In this document: positions 25,785 through 34,522 of the stretch, one piece after another
Layout of the letters: each line of letters begins with the position of its first letter
Position numbering within the stretch: the stretch's first letter is position 1
Assembly (NCBI RefSeq): GCF_963966145.1
Contig: NC_091049.1
Location: forward strand, 21,700,001-21,764,000
Length of the DNA: 64,000 nt
Direction: 5' to 3'
DNA from: Tenebrio molitor
Lineage: Eukaryota; Arthropoda; Insecta; Coleoptera; Tenebrionidae
The notes under the pieces: generated by a model
What the model saw: the letters and a program-made list of their open reading frames with translations, nothing else
Database searches by the model: none
Told to the model about the DNA's origin: nothing
Made by a program: the position numbers and the translations under genes

Positions 25785-26008
25785 AATGTTACAGGTATAC
25801 TCCGTACTCTGATAGATTGCACGTTTTTTGACAAAAGACAGACACAGAAACTGGTTTGGCGGGAATTAATCTGCAGGGATACAACGGTTTTTTACATAAT
25901 GTGAAACAATTGAGATGGAGAGTTTAGTATTTTTCACTGCTTTATGTTTTGGAGCTAGAATTTAAAAACGTGCAATCTATCACCGTACGGAGTATACTTG
26001 AAACATTG
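25785..26008. mobile_element. MITE with GTATACTCCGTAC ends
   Basis: The arms GTATACTCCGTACTCTGATA and the inverse of CTATCACCGTACGGAGTATAC, continuing through TTGCACGTTTTT, make a hairpin of about 45 bp per arm. Confidence 0.7.
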
Positions 26009-26354
26009 CATATACATATACAGGCTGTCCCAGAACTCGCGGATCAAATTTAGAGTGCGTTTTCCTTGACGGTAATGAAGGTAAAAAATGTTTAGAAAAA
26101 TATTCAAGATGCAACAGCTTTTTAGTTATGAATTAATCAATAGAGCTCGATCTAATTGTCCCTTTACGAGAAAATTGAGTACCTTCCCTCAATTGCCAAG
26201 CAACGTGTAATTCGTATGAATAATAGTAGTTATATAGTGCTGGTTCTGGCTCACTCAAAAATCGCGTTTTAGACTCATGTGTTTTGCGTGACCTTCAACT
26301 GTATCAGTCATGTCGCGATCAAAACGCTAGTTTTAATTTGCGTTTGTAGATTAG

Positions 26355-26575
26355 TCAAAACATAGTTTTTGATTCAGAGTAAATTATCTGATCATTACAT
26401 CCGTTTTGGTTCCATCAAAACATGGTTTTTGATTCAGGTAAATAAGCGGTATTTTGCGTGACTTATATTTTTATGAGCTAGAAACATTGCGGAAGATATT
26501 GAAGTTTCATATTTCTGTGTTCTCTGCAAAACATAGTTTTTTATTCATGCAAATAAGTAGTATTTTGCATGATCT
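26355..26575. repeat. Iteron-like direct repeats near the Polinton left end
   Basis: Three copies of CAAAACATAGTTTTTGATTC or close variants lie at about 26,356, 26,416 and 26,527. The second and third are followed by AAATAAG.(G/A)GTATTTTGC.TGA. A weaker copy may precede them near 26,268. They sit between the outside MITE and the first gene, where terminal or regulatory repeats of the element would be expected. Confidence 0.55.
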
Positions 26576-26706
26576 TTATTTTTCTGAAGGGGTCATTGTG
26601 TTTTCATTCATCTAAACATTGAGGTAGTGGGGGATCATTTTATAATTGTATGCTGAACTTACATTTTCATAGTATTAAAGCAGCTGCATAGTATCAAAAT
26701 TAAGCG

Positions 26707-27021
26707 ATGAGTCATTTCTTAAAATCTATAAACGAAGAAACTCATCTTGTGCCATATGTGAGGCCAAGTTATTTAGAAATTGATAGAAGATTCCCCATTA
26801 AAAGATTTATTAAGACGGAAACTCAGTTTGGTGAACAAGTAGTCGTTGATTGTAGTGAATTTAAAACGCCTCTTCCACAACGGTTTACAGAAAAATTTAG
26901 CGAAAAAGTTATTCAAACTTTAAACAATTTATTGAAACAAGGAAAAAACATTTTTATGGTTAGTGAAGGAATAGTTGGAAGAACAACCAATATCAAGTTT
27001 GTTGAACAGACAGAAGAATAA
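26707..27021 (+). CDS. Small conserved-looking Polinton protein
   Basis: 104 residues, the first gene inside the left end. The segment RRFPIKRFIKTETQFGEQVV followed by LPQRFTEKF resembles a short beta-rich protein family seen in insect Maverick-type elements, possibly an OB-fold nucleic-acid binder. That match is from memory and uncertain. There is no signal peptide or membrane segment. It is followed 29 bp later by the zinc-ribbon gene in the same orientation, so the two may share a transcript. Confidence 0.6.
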   Translation: MSHFLKSINEETHLVPYVRPSYLEIDRRFPIKRFIKTETQFGEQVVVDCSEFKTPLPQRFTEKFSEKVIQTLNNLLKQGKNIFMVSEGIVGRTTNIKFVEQTEE

Positions 27022-27050
27022 ATTTTTCTGGAGCTACACGAGAAAAAAAA

Positions 27051-27197
27051 ATGCCTGTTCCGATTAAATATAAGTGTCCATCATGCAAAGGTGAAAGTGA
27101 TATGGAAGGTGTCAGATGTCTTCCTTGCGCCATGCATGATTTAATTAAGAGTCAACATTTTAAACATTTTTTACGAGAATATAGAACTAAAGAGTGA
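27051..27197 (+). CDS. 48-residue zinc-ribbon protein
   Basis: A short frame starting at the ATG after a run of A. It has two metal-binding pairs, CPSC (residues 9-12) and CLPC (23-26), followed by a basic helix. This is the size and layout of a one-finger zinc ribbon. No homologue is named here. It might bind DNA or modulate transcription of the element. The coding call rests on the paired Cys motifs and on its position directly behind 26,707-27,021. Confidence 0.5.
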   Translation: MPVPIKYKCPSCKGESDMEGVRCLPCAMHDLIKSQHFKHFLREYRTKE

Positions 27198-27484
27198 ATT
27201 TGTGTGTTCCTAAATGTTATTATTATTTATTTGAAATTGTATATTTTGTAGTAATGTAAATATAAATAAACTTTCACATATTCATGTTGTTTTATTGCTA
27301 CTATCACTACCATATTGTGATGTAAAATATTGCTTAATCACAATTATGTGAAGGTTGAAGATGCTGACTTAGGTTAGTCATCTCTATCCGGATGATTATG
27401 AACTGCAAAGTAAGGAAATAATGAAATAAAACACTAGATTCTTTATTATAATTTTATTAAAAATATAAATTACATTTGAATGTA
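27198..27484. other. Intergenic spacer in the Polinton
   Basis: It lies between convergent genes. AATAAA (about 27,265) on the plus strand could serve the small genes to the left; AT-rich sequence near 27,430-27,475 could do so for the integrase transcript on the minus strand. Confidence 0.4.
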
Positions 27485-28447
27485 TTATGTGATGCTACTT
27501 TTATCAATCCAACTGTTGTGTGTGTTGTTTAGTCCTAACCATTTGACATACATTTTTTTTCCTTTTTTTCTTAAAACTTTTTCCACCAAGTAAATATCCG
27601 AATGTTTTACTTTCTGCAATTCTTCTTCATAAAATCCTCCTAATATATCTTCGCCCTGTACATCTTTTAATAAATATGTTGTTGGATTAGTTAGCTTTAC
27701 TTTTTTAACAATGAAAATTTCGTTTGACCAATTGGCTGTATAAGATTTATCAAAAATTTGACGATGTTTACTTATTCGTACATGATCACCAACAGAAAAT
27801 TTATTATGTACATTTGCAAGCTTTATATGAGTATAAATTGATTTCAATATTGATCTTTCATTGCTTTTTTTAACATTTGCGGGTGTAGTTTTAATTGTGC
27901 TGTGATATTTGTTGTTATATTCGTTGGCGATTTTATCTAATATATTGACCCATTTATAATTTCCTTGAAAACTAAATTGTACCCACATTAATTGCTTTAG
28001 CGTTCTGTTGACCCGTTCAACTATAGATGCTTTAATAGAACTGAACGTACTATAATGATTAATTTTACGTTTTTTCATTAAACTTTGAAATTTTGTATTA
28101 AAAAACTCTTTACCGTTGTCAGTCTGTAAGTTTTTAGGTGGTGGTTTTACTTTTAGTAAAATATTCTCCATTGCTGTACTCACATCAATAGAATTTTTTG
28201 TCTTTAATGGAGCCATCCAGACGTACTTAGAAAAGCAATCAATTACAACTAAAATGTATTTAAATTGTTGATTTTCTTTGGCATATGGAATCATTTCCAC
28301 AAGATCAGCTTGCAATGTTTCATTTAGTCCTTTAATTATAATACGACGACGTTTGAATTTTTTTCTTGCAGGCTTATGTAATTCTTTTACGATATCCATT
28401 TTGATGGAAGTAGGTTTATAACCATTATCTTTTAATTTGGAAACCAT
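27485..28447 (-). CDS. Polinton integrase with C-terminal chromodomain
   Basis: 320 residues. The retroviral-type core has catalytic residues Asp48 (in ADLVEM), Asp110 (TDNGKEF) and Glu144 (SIVERVN), a D,D,E triad with 33 residues between the last two. It would cut the element ends and join them to chromosomal DNA in the nucleus. Residues about 284-320 (YLVEKVL...YVKWLG...SWI) form a chromodomain, which in related integrases directs insertion to marked chromatin. A zinc-binding HHCC region is not evident at the N-terminus, which is basic instead. It is the last gene of the minus-strand block, 8 bp after the upstream gene. The frame is intact. Confidence 0.93.
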   Translation of the reverse strand: MVSKLKDNGYKPTSIKMDIVKELHKPARKKFKRRRIIIKGLNETLQADLVEMIPYAKENQQFKYILVVIDCFSKYVWMAPLKTKNSIDVSTAMENILLKVKPPPKNLQTDNGKEFFNTKFQSLMKKRKINHYSTFSSIKASIVERVNRTLKQLMWVQFSFQGNYKWVNILDKIANEYNNKYHSTIKTTPANVKKSNERSILKSIYTHIKLANVHNKFSVGDHVRISKHRQIFDKSYTANWSNEIFIVKKVKLTNPTTYLLKDVQGEDILGGFYEEELQKVKHSDIYLVEKVLRKKGKKMYVKWLGLNNTHNSWIDKSSIT

Positions 28448-28455
28448 GCTTATTA

Positions 28456-28905
28456 TTAATGTTTTATAATCGCTTTTTCATCATTGACTGACTGATTTTC
28501 AAATTTTATTGGACATTTAACAATTATTTGCGCAAATAAACATTTAAATTTATTGTTTTTAGTTTTCGATGTACTTTGTTTAACAACAAATGATATACTT
28601 GTTCCAAATTGCATTTGATAATTCAAAGCTTGTTCTTTAGTAAATAATTTATCATTTAAACTTATAAGAACCTCTTCATTGTTTAGAAGAATCTTTTCAA
28701 TGGTACCCTGTTCTAATGGAAATTTATAATCAACTCTGTCAAATCCTATAATATATTTATTATCTACAATGGCATTAGCTTCAAATTTTAAAATTACGTT
28801 ATAAAACATATATGAGGATGAAAGAATTTCTTTGTCACTAAACTTTGTCAATACCAATTGTGGATTTTTAACTAAGTGACGTCCAAATTTATCAAGCGTC
28901 ATCAT
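28456..28905 (-). CDS. Unrecognised Polinton protein, 149 residues
   Basis: Its start overlaps the stop of the upstream gene by 4 bp (ATGA), and it ends just before the integrase, so translation of the block may be coupled or rely on separate short transcripts. The sequence is beta-rich by eye, with no membrane segment and no Cys/His cluster. A tail with SVNDEKAIIKH ends it. I do not recognise the family. The position between a structural-type gene and the integrase is occupied by variable proteins in other elements. Confidence 0.7.
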   Translation of the reverse strand: MMTLDKFGRHLVKNPQLVLTKFSDKEILSSSYMFYNVILKFEANAIVDNKYIIGFDRVDYKFPLEQGTIEKILLNNEEVLISLNDKLFTKEQALNYQMQFGTSISFVVKQSTSKTKNNKFKCLFAQIIVKCPIKFENQSVNDEKAIIKH

Positions 28906-30017
28906 TCAATAATACCAGATTCACGCAATTCTTCTACAATTGAAACTATTTCGTTATTGTGACCCGAATGTCCCGCTGTCTGCGAAGCAACTAATAACCG
29001 AAGTCTTTCGACTAATTCATTTGGATCATCCCAGTAAACATAATTTATTGGATAATTATTTGTTTCTTTTATCATACCTTTACCGATGGCTTTTCTTGGT
29101 CTTTTAGGAGTTTCAGTATAATTTTGAGATGGAAAGTATAAGGGAGCAATAACTGATTTATATTTATCAGATCTAAGGCGAATTGGAGCAGAAGGATCAA
29201 AGTTAGGACGACAAGCATTGCCTAAATCCAAAATCTCTTTATATGTACTCAAGTCATTTTGTGTATACTTTTTAGGATTGTTTTTAAATAAAAGTTCATA
29301 GAGTCCCGGTGTTGTTTTATAAAAGTTGTTATCTACTTTAATGTCTTTGCCCATAAACTCTACAACAGATGAACCAATGAAGAATTTCTCTTGAAAGCTG
29401 TCGTGTCTTATGCCAGTCCTATGATCAAATTCTCGTTTCTTATCAAGAATCATAGCACTTATATATTGTCGTGGTATTTCATCAAAACTTTCTAAGTACT
29501 CAGTAAATAAATCTGTTCCAACAATATTTGAAATATTATTTTTACTTTCTTCAACTGAATTTTCAATTAACTCATCTAGTTCTATATTGTCTACATTTTC
29601 AGGTTCCTCTATAAAACTTTCTGGTTCTACCTCCCTTTTTAAAACTGATGCATCATGTGATGTACTTTGAAGTAGCTTATCAATTTCATTCAAATCAACT
29701 TTATCATCTTTTATTGAATCCATTCTTTTTTGAAGTTTAGAGATTCTATCCGAAAGAGTAAGCTTATTTTCGACGGGAATAATTTGTTTAAATGTTTCTT
29801 GTTTTTCTTCTTTAGGTTTAAAGTTGTTGACAATGCCTTTTTCTTGTAACTGATTGGATATTGTTTCAAGTCTTTTGGTAATAGGAGAAAAGGTGTTTTC
29901 ATAAATAGACTCATCTTGTTTTAGCAAAGTCATTTTTCGCTTTACTTCATCTCTTTTCTTAATTAATTTTTTTAGATTGTCTGTGTCTGTATCATTAACT
30001 CTACTTTTTAAATTCAT
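28902..30017 (-). CDS. DUF8207-type Polinton protein with coiled coil
   Basis: The open frame extends to 30,047, but the second Met at 30,017 is the likelier start because the ten residues before it are hydrophobic and atypical. Residues about 10-70 are charged heptad-like helix (coiled coil), followed by a long acidic linker. The C-terminal half has TTPGLYELLFKNNP and DLSTYKEILDLGNA, which resembles the DUF8207 domain common in insect Maverick-like elements. The role is unknown; a virion-associated or replication-scaffold function is inference. It lies in the same block as the ATPase and integrase. Confidence 0.8.
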   Translation of the reverse strand: MNLKSRVNDTDTDNLKKLIKKRDEVKRKMTLLKQDESIYENTFSPITKRLETISNQLQEKGIVNNFKPKEEKQETFKQIIPVENKLTLSDRISKLQKRMDSIKDDKVDLNEIDKLLQSTSHDASVLKREVEPESFIEEPENVDNIELDELIENSVEESKNNISNIVGTDLFTEYLESFDEIPRQYISAMILDKKREFDHRTGIRHDSFQEKFFIGSSVVEFMGKDIKVDNNFYKTTPGLYELLFKNNPKKYTQNDLSTYKEILDLGNACRPNFDPSAPIRLRSDKYKSVIAPLYFPSQNYTETPKRPRKAIGKGMIKETNNYPINYVYWDDPNELVERLRLLVASQTAGHSGHNNEIVSIVEELRESGIIE

Positions 30018-30138
30018 AGTTAATACAAATACGCAAAACGTTATCAAATCGTAAAAGCGTTACAAAGCGTTAACAAACTGCTTCTAAAACTGTGGAATTT
30101 GGTACTTTGTTTTGTTTATATAGTTTTTCTTACTGAAA

Positions 30139-30876
30139 TTAAGGTTGTATGAAGCAATCAAAACCTTTTCTATAACCTCCACTATTGAAATCTTTTTCTT
30201 TGTCAATTACTAAAAAATTGAATTTATCCTGCCAACATAAATGACACATTTCTTTAAATTGTTCATAAGTGAGCTCCGAACTAACGTTGTCTCTATAAAT
30301 GCGAAGTAAATTTAACTCATCTTGTTTAAATACTATTAAAAAATTTGCATTGTCTCTAATTAATTGTTTCGGAATTTTGGTATAAGTCTGACACAAATAG
30401 AAACAGTCAATATTTTTATGTCTACCCATACTAAAATATTCTCTCATAACATTTTGTTTATCGCAAGCTACATCATCAAAAATTATTAAGGAATTAGGTT
30501 TAACTTCTGATGAAGAGGGAATATTATTTTCTAGATTATTAAATGCAAAGAAATTCATTCCTTTTATAGGTTTTAATAATGTTTCTAAATACTGATATTT
30601 TGGTTGAAATAATGATTTTGAAAAAACATAGACGTTTTCAAATCGCAATCCATTAGGATGTTCAATTAAACTTATCATTGTATTGGTTTTACCACAGTTT
30701 GATGGTCCTACAATAAGACAACGTATAGTTGAGGGAAAAAGTCCTCCATGTCTTTTTTTGTTAATAGTTTTAAAATCATTGTTTGAAACTTGTAGTGTTA
30801 TTGGTTGTTGTACTATTCGCATTTTGCATGAAACTAATGAGAAAAATTTCTGTAAACTATAAATATTCTTATCCAA
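30139..30876 (-). CDS. FtsK/HerA-type genome-packaging ATPase
   Basis: 245 residues. Walker A GPSNCGKT at 57-64 and Walker B SLIIFDD at 129-135 are both intact, and a polar strand YLCQTYTKIPK follows at the expected distance. This is the A32-like packaging ATPase of Polintons and related viruses, which would pump the element's DNA into the procapsid. A shorter start at Met19 is possible. It is transcribed away from the virion gene block, with only 59 bp to the next start. Confidence 0.92.
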   Translation of the reverse strand: MDKNIYSLQKFFSLVSCKMRIVQQPITLQVSNNDFKTINKKRHGGLFPSTIRCLIVGPSNCGKTNTMISLIEHPNGLRFENVYVFSKSLFQPKYQYLETLLKPIKGMNFFAFNNLENNIPSSSEVKPNSLIIFDDVACDKQNVMREYFSMGRHKNIDCFYLCQTYTKIPKQLIRDNANFLIVFKQDELNLLRIYRDNVSSELTYEQFKEMCHLCWQDKFNFLVIDKEKDFNSGGYRKGFDCFIQP

Positions 30877-30935
30877 ACCTGTTTTGTTTTAGTTGTGTTT
30901 TAGTTGGTAAAACCTAAACTTCATAAAGTCTATAT
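30877..30935. promoter_or_regulatory. Divergent promoter region
   Basis: Only 59 bp separate the ATPase start (minus) from the virion gene start (plus). The stretch is T-rich, with repeated TTTTAGTTG blocks and TCTATATATGG at the plus-strand start. It probably drives both arms of the element; no experimental signal can be assigned. Confidence 0.45.
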
Positions 30936-31802
30936 ATGGCAGTAAAAAAACGAAAGCGTAACAGTCAAGTAAAAACGGTTAAAAAGAGATATAGTGGACG
31001 TGGTATTCTAAATTCGGTGATAAATAAGCTACCCGTAGAACTTCATATTCCGGGTTATAATTATTGTGGACCAGGAACAAAACTATCAAAACGGCTTTCC
31101 CGAGGCGATAAAGGAGTTAATGATTTGGATGAAGCCTGCAAGGAACATGATATCGCTTATAATAAGAGTTTAGATCTAATCAATAGACATAAAGCAGACC
31201 GTGTCTTATTAGAGAAAGCAAAGCTTAGATTACGTTCTTCTAATTCTTCACTTGGAGAAAAAACTGCGGCTTTGGGTGTTGCATCTGCAATGAAAGCTAA
31301 ATTAACACTTGGAATGGGTTGTTCATCAGCAAAAAAATCTCAGCGCTCAAAAACTAAATTTAAGAAAAGTAAAAAAGGATTAGGGTTTAACCAACTAAGA
31401 AAAATTGCAAAAACAGCAATTAAAGGAAAGAAGTTTAAAAACAACATTGACGTTATAAAAGCAGCAGTAAAAGCTGTAAAATCAGTAAAAAACAAAAGTC
31501 CTATTAAACATACACGCACTATTCCTATACCAAAAACTGGTGGATTTTTACCGCTTATTCCAATTTTTGCTGCATTAGGGGCCTTAGGTTCTTTAGGTGG
31601 TGGTGCTGCAGCAATTGCAAAAGCAGTAAATGATACTAAAGCAGCTAAAGAACAACTTAAAGAAACTCAAAGACATAATCAAAATATGGAAGCCATTGCA
31701 TTAAATAAGTCTAAATCAGGAAAAGGATTGTTTTTAAAACCTTATAAAAAGGGATTCGGTCTTTTTTTAGGACCATGGAAATCACCAAGGACATTCCTAT
31801 AA
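30936..31802 (+). CDS. Virion protein with phospholipase A2-like domain
   Basis: 288 residues, strongly basic. Residues 43-48 (YCGPGT) match the calcium loop and HD at 71-72 (KEHDIAY) the catalytic His-Asp of the PLA2 domain that parvovirus capsids and adintoviruses use to breach endosomal membranes. The middle is Lys-rich. Residues about 203-226 form a hydrophobic Ala/Gly segment that could insert in membranes. The tail repeats a K-G-x-x-L-F-L pattern (263-281) seen in Polinton minor virion proteins. It would sit inside the capsid next to DNA. Its 3' end overlaps the protease gene by 28 bp in another frame. Confidence 0.85.
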   Translation: MAVKKRKRNSQVKTVKKRYSGRGILNSVINKLPVELHIPGYNYCGPGTKLSKRLSRGDKGVNDLDEACKEHDIAYNKSLDLINRHKADRVLLEKAKLRLRSSNSSLGEKTAALGVASAMKAKLTLGMGCSSAKKSQRSKTKFKKSKKGLGFNQLRKIAKTAIKGKKFKNNIDVIKAAVKAVKSVKNKSPIKHTRTIPIPKTGGFLPLIPIFAALGALGSLGGGAAAIAKAVNDTKAAKEQLKETQRHNQNMEAIALNKSKSGKGLFLKPYKKGFGLFLGPWKSPRTFL

Positions 31803-32173
31803 AGCTTCCAAAACGTGCCTTAACAAATATTGATTTAAAAAAATTTGCAAAACTATTAGAAATTCATAATTTTAGAGGAGTATTTATGAAAGATTCATTG
31901 CCTAAATCAGGAGCAAAAGTTAACGAAACTGGTCTCATAAATTTAGATGATCAGAAAGGTAATGGAACTCACTGGACTGCTTATAAAAAAATTAATAACC
32001 AGGTCATTTATTTTGATAGCTTTGGCAACTTACCGCCACCTACAGAATTAGTTAAATATTTAAACAAAAACAATAAGTGTGAAATAATATATAATCATCA
32101 AACATTACAAAAGTTTGATACAGTAATTTGTGGACATTTGTGTTTAAAATTTTTGTACAACTATAATAATTAA
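31775..32173 (+). CDS. Adenain-like cysteine protease (maturation protease)
   Basis: 132 residues. Catalytic residues can be placed at His66 (GTHWTAY), Asp81 (YFDSFG), Gln112 and Cys119 (TVICGHLC), with the seven-residue Gln-Cys spacing and the CG..C..F pattern of C5-family adenovirus proteases. It is shorter than adenain itself but normal for Polintons. It would cleave capsid precursors during virion maturation. The start overlaps the preceding gene, as expected in a compact virion operon-like block. Confidence 0.9.
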   Translation: MEITKDIPIKLPKRALTNIDLKKFAKLLEIHNFRGVFMKDSLPKSGAKVNETGLINLDDQKGNGTHWTAYKKINNQVIYFDSFGNLPPPTELVKYLNKNNKCEIIYNHQTLQKFDTVICGHLCLKFLYNYNN

Positions 32174-32227
32174 TAACGGATGTAGATAGTTTTTAGTTTA
32201 GCACAGTCTTTTGTATGTGTTTGTATC

Positions 32228-32962
32228 ATGTCTGTTACGTTTACTTTAACAGGAACAAGTTCAATACTTTCAAGTAAATATTATCCTCCTTTAGTATTGG
32301 ATAACAGTGAATACGCTTTAGGTTTAATAAACTTAGAAACATTTAATTCAATAGCAAACGTAACTAATTCAAATAACAAATTTTATTTTACCTTAATAAA
32401 TCAAACAAAAGGTTTTATTGAAATTCCTGAGGGTTCTTATGAAATTGATGAACTCAATGCTTTTTTAAGTCAAGAACTTATTAGATATGTTAAAAACGAA
32501 TCATTAAAAACAAATCACTACATGCAACAACCTACTTTACTTATAGAAGGAAATAACAATACCTTAAAATGTGAAATTAAATGTAGTCTTGATATTGACT
32601 TTACAAAAAAAGACACTATTGGTAGCTTACTAGGTTTCAGCAGTAATACACTTAGAGCAAACAAAAAACATATATCAGATAATCCTTGTAAAATATTCAA
32701 AGTAAATGCATTATGTGTGGAGTGTAATATTGTATCTGGTGCGTATCGCAATGGTAAAGAAGTGCATGTTATTCATGAATTTTTTCCTTGTGTACCTCCT
32801 GGATACAAAATAATAGAAACACCTTCTAGTGTTATTTATCTACCAGTTAACACTAAACAAATAGATGAGATAACAATTAAAATAACTGATCAAGATGGAA
32901 ATATTGTCAATTTTAGAGGAGAAGTGCTAACAGTAAGGTTGCATTTGCGTAAAGTAAAATAG
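32228..32962 (+). CDS. Penton-like minor capsid protein
   Basis: 244 residues, placed just before the small basic gene and the major capsid gene, the usual place of the single-jelly-roll penton protein. The sequence is beta-strand rich with alternating hydrophobic residues (for instance KFYFTLINQTKGFIEIPEGS), few charged helices and no Cys pattern. It would close the fivefold vertices of the icosahedral shell. The assignment is by position and composition as well as overall resemblance to Polinton minor capsid proteins, not by a catalytic motif. Confidence 0.82.
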   Translation: MSVTFTLTGTSSILSSKYYPPLVLDNSEYALGLINLETFNSIANVTNSNNKFYFTLINQTKGFIEIPEGSYEIDELNAFLSQELIRYVKNESLKTNHYMQQPTLLIEGNNNTLKCEIKCSLDIDFTKKDTIGSLLGFSSNTLRANKKHISDNPCKIFKVNALCVECNIVSGAYRNGKEVHVIHEFFPCVPPGYKIIETPSSVIYLPVNTKQIDEITIKITDQDGNIVNFRGEVLTVRLHLRKVK

Positions 32963-32972
32963 CGATCCTGCA

Positions 32973-33140
32973 ATGGGAATAGTGTTTAATGTTAATAGTA
33001 AAATTGGTGCAGCATACAAGGGTAAAAATATAAATATCTCAAAAACAAATAAAATTTCTAGTCGAGTGAAAAACGTGAAAGTGTTAACTACAGCAAACCG
33101 TTTGTTTTTAAAATCTTTAGGATTTCGAGTAAAAGTATAA
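32973..33140 (+). CDS. Small basic Polinton virion-type peptide
   Basis: 55 residues between the two capsid genes, 10 bp after one and 10 bp before the other. It is rich in Lys and Arg and ends with NRLFLKSLGFRVKV. Tiny basic proteins at this position occur in other Polintons and could condense DNA or bind the capsid, comparable to small adenovirus core proteins. That role is inference. The start ATG is the first in frame and spacing supports real translation. Confidence 0.65.
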   Translation: MGIVFNVNSKIGAAYKGKNINISKTNKISSRVKNVKVLTTANRLFLKSLGFRVKV

Positions 33141-33150
33141 ATTTAGCAAA

Positions 33151-34380
33151 ATGAATTTTGAAATTCTGAATGTTCAGGAACCACCGTTGTTTGATATGAC
33201 AATTGCTTATGCTGAAAAACGTACTCATCCACCTTATGCATCTAGTTCTTTTAATAACAATGATGAAATTAGAATTCCAATACAACAACAAGACATATAC
33301 ACTTTACCTTGGTACAGTACGTTACATGTTCAAGGAAAAGTAAAAGTGTATGGTAAAGATAATGCTGTTTTACCACCTTCAAGCGTTGAATTTGTTAACA
33401 TGGGAATTTTATTTTTGTTTAATGAAATACGTTATGAAATATCAGGAGATTCCATTGATACTGTTAGAAATCCGGGAATTGCGTCTGTTTTAAAAGGATA
33501 TGCAACATACAACGAATCACAAAGTAAGGCTCTTCAAAACAGTGGTTGGTTTCCCAAAGAACAATCTACTATTATTGATGGAGTGAGTGGTAGTTTTGAT
33601 GTTATAATTCCACTTCACATGGTTTTGGGTTTGTGTGAAGACTTTAAAAAAGTTTTGGTAAATGCTCGACAAGAATTAGTACTACGTCGCGGTAGTGATG
33701 ATAGTAATGCATTTTTGCTTGATGATGATTTAGATAAGACAGTAAAATTGTCTTTAGAAAAAATATCATGGAGAGTTCCTCATATTACAACAACAATAAA
33801 AGAACAATTAAAATTATTGGATATTGTTAAAAGTGCAAAAGAATTGTACATTCCTTTTCGAAGTCGAGAATTACATGAATATCCAGTTTTACCTCAAACA
33901 CAAAAACATACATGGGCTATTAAATCTGCTATAGAAAAACCTCAATATGTAATGTTTGCATTACAAACAGATCGAAAAAATCAACTTACTAAAAACTGTA
34001 GTCGTTTTGATCATTGTTATTTAAGAAATATTAAAGTTTTCCTTAATGATACACATTATCCATATGACAATTTAAATATAAATTTTGTTAACAATCAATA
34101 TGCTCTCTTATATGAAATGTTTACTAATTTTCAAAATTCTTTTCTTTACAAAGAAAGTGAACCTATTTTTACTCCAAAAGAGTTTAAAGATATTGCACCA
34201 ATTGCAGTGATTGATTGTTCTAAACAAAACGAAGAATTAAAAAGAAGTGCAGTGGATATTAGAATAGAATTTGAAACAAGTGTAAATATACCTGATAAAA
34301 CAACTGCTTATTGTTTAATTTTGCATGATAGAATAGCTAAATATATACCAATTAAAAACATAATATCTTTAGTTAGATAG
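33151..34380 (+). CDS. Major capsid protein, double-jelly-roll type
   Basis: 409 residues, the last gene of the virion block. It matches Polinton major capsid proteins in length class, in position after the penton gene and in its beta-rich sequence (for example RIPIQQQDIYTLPWYSTLHV near the N-terminus and the IDIRIEFETS type strand near the C-terminus). Trimers of such double-jelly-roll proteins form the pseudo-hexagonal capsomers of a T-number icosahedral shell. No stop or frameshift is present. A likely poly(A) signal AATAAA lies downstream near 34,493. Confidence 0.88.
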   Translation: MNFEILNVQEPPLFDMTIAYAEKRTHPPYASSSFNNNDEIRIPIQQQDIYTLPWYSTLHVQGKVKVYGKDNAVLPPSSVEFVNMGILFLFNEIRYEISGDSIDTVRNPGIASVLKGYATYNESQSKALQNSGWFPKEQSTIIDGVSGSFDVIIPLHMVLGLCEDFKKVLVNARQELVLRRGSDDSNAFLLDDDLDKTVKLSLEKISWRVPHITTTIKEQLKLLDIVKSAKELYIPFRSRELHEYPVLPQTQKHTWAIKSAIEKPQYVMFALQTDRKNQLTKNCSRFDHCYLRNIKVFLNDTHYPYDNLNINFVNNQYALLYEMFTNFQNSFLYKESEPIFTPKEFKDIAPIAVIDCSKQNEELKRSAVDIRIEFETSVNIPDKTTAYCLILHDRIAKYIPIKNIISLVR

Positions 34381-34522
34381 GTTATAAGTAGGTACCCATG
34401 TATTTATTTATTTATTTAGTTATTGTTATTATTACTTAGGTAGTATTTAAGATAAATAGTTGTAGCACCTTAATTATGTAAGAAAATTTATAAATAAAAG
34501 ACAAAAAAATATGAAAAGTGTT

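Noticed and set aside
26355..26575. CRISPR-like array
   Set aside because: Only three imperfect units with uneven spacing, in eukaryotic DNA, with no cas genes.
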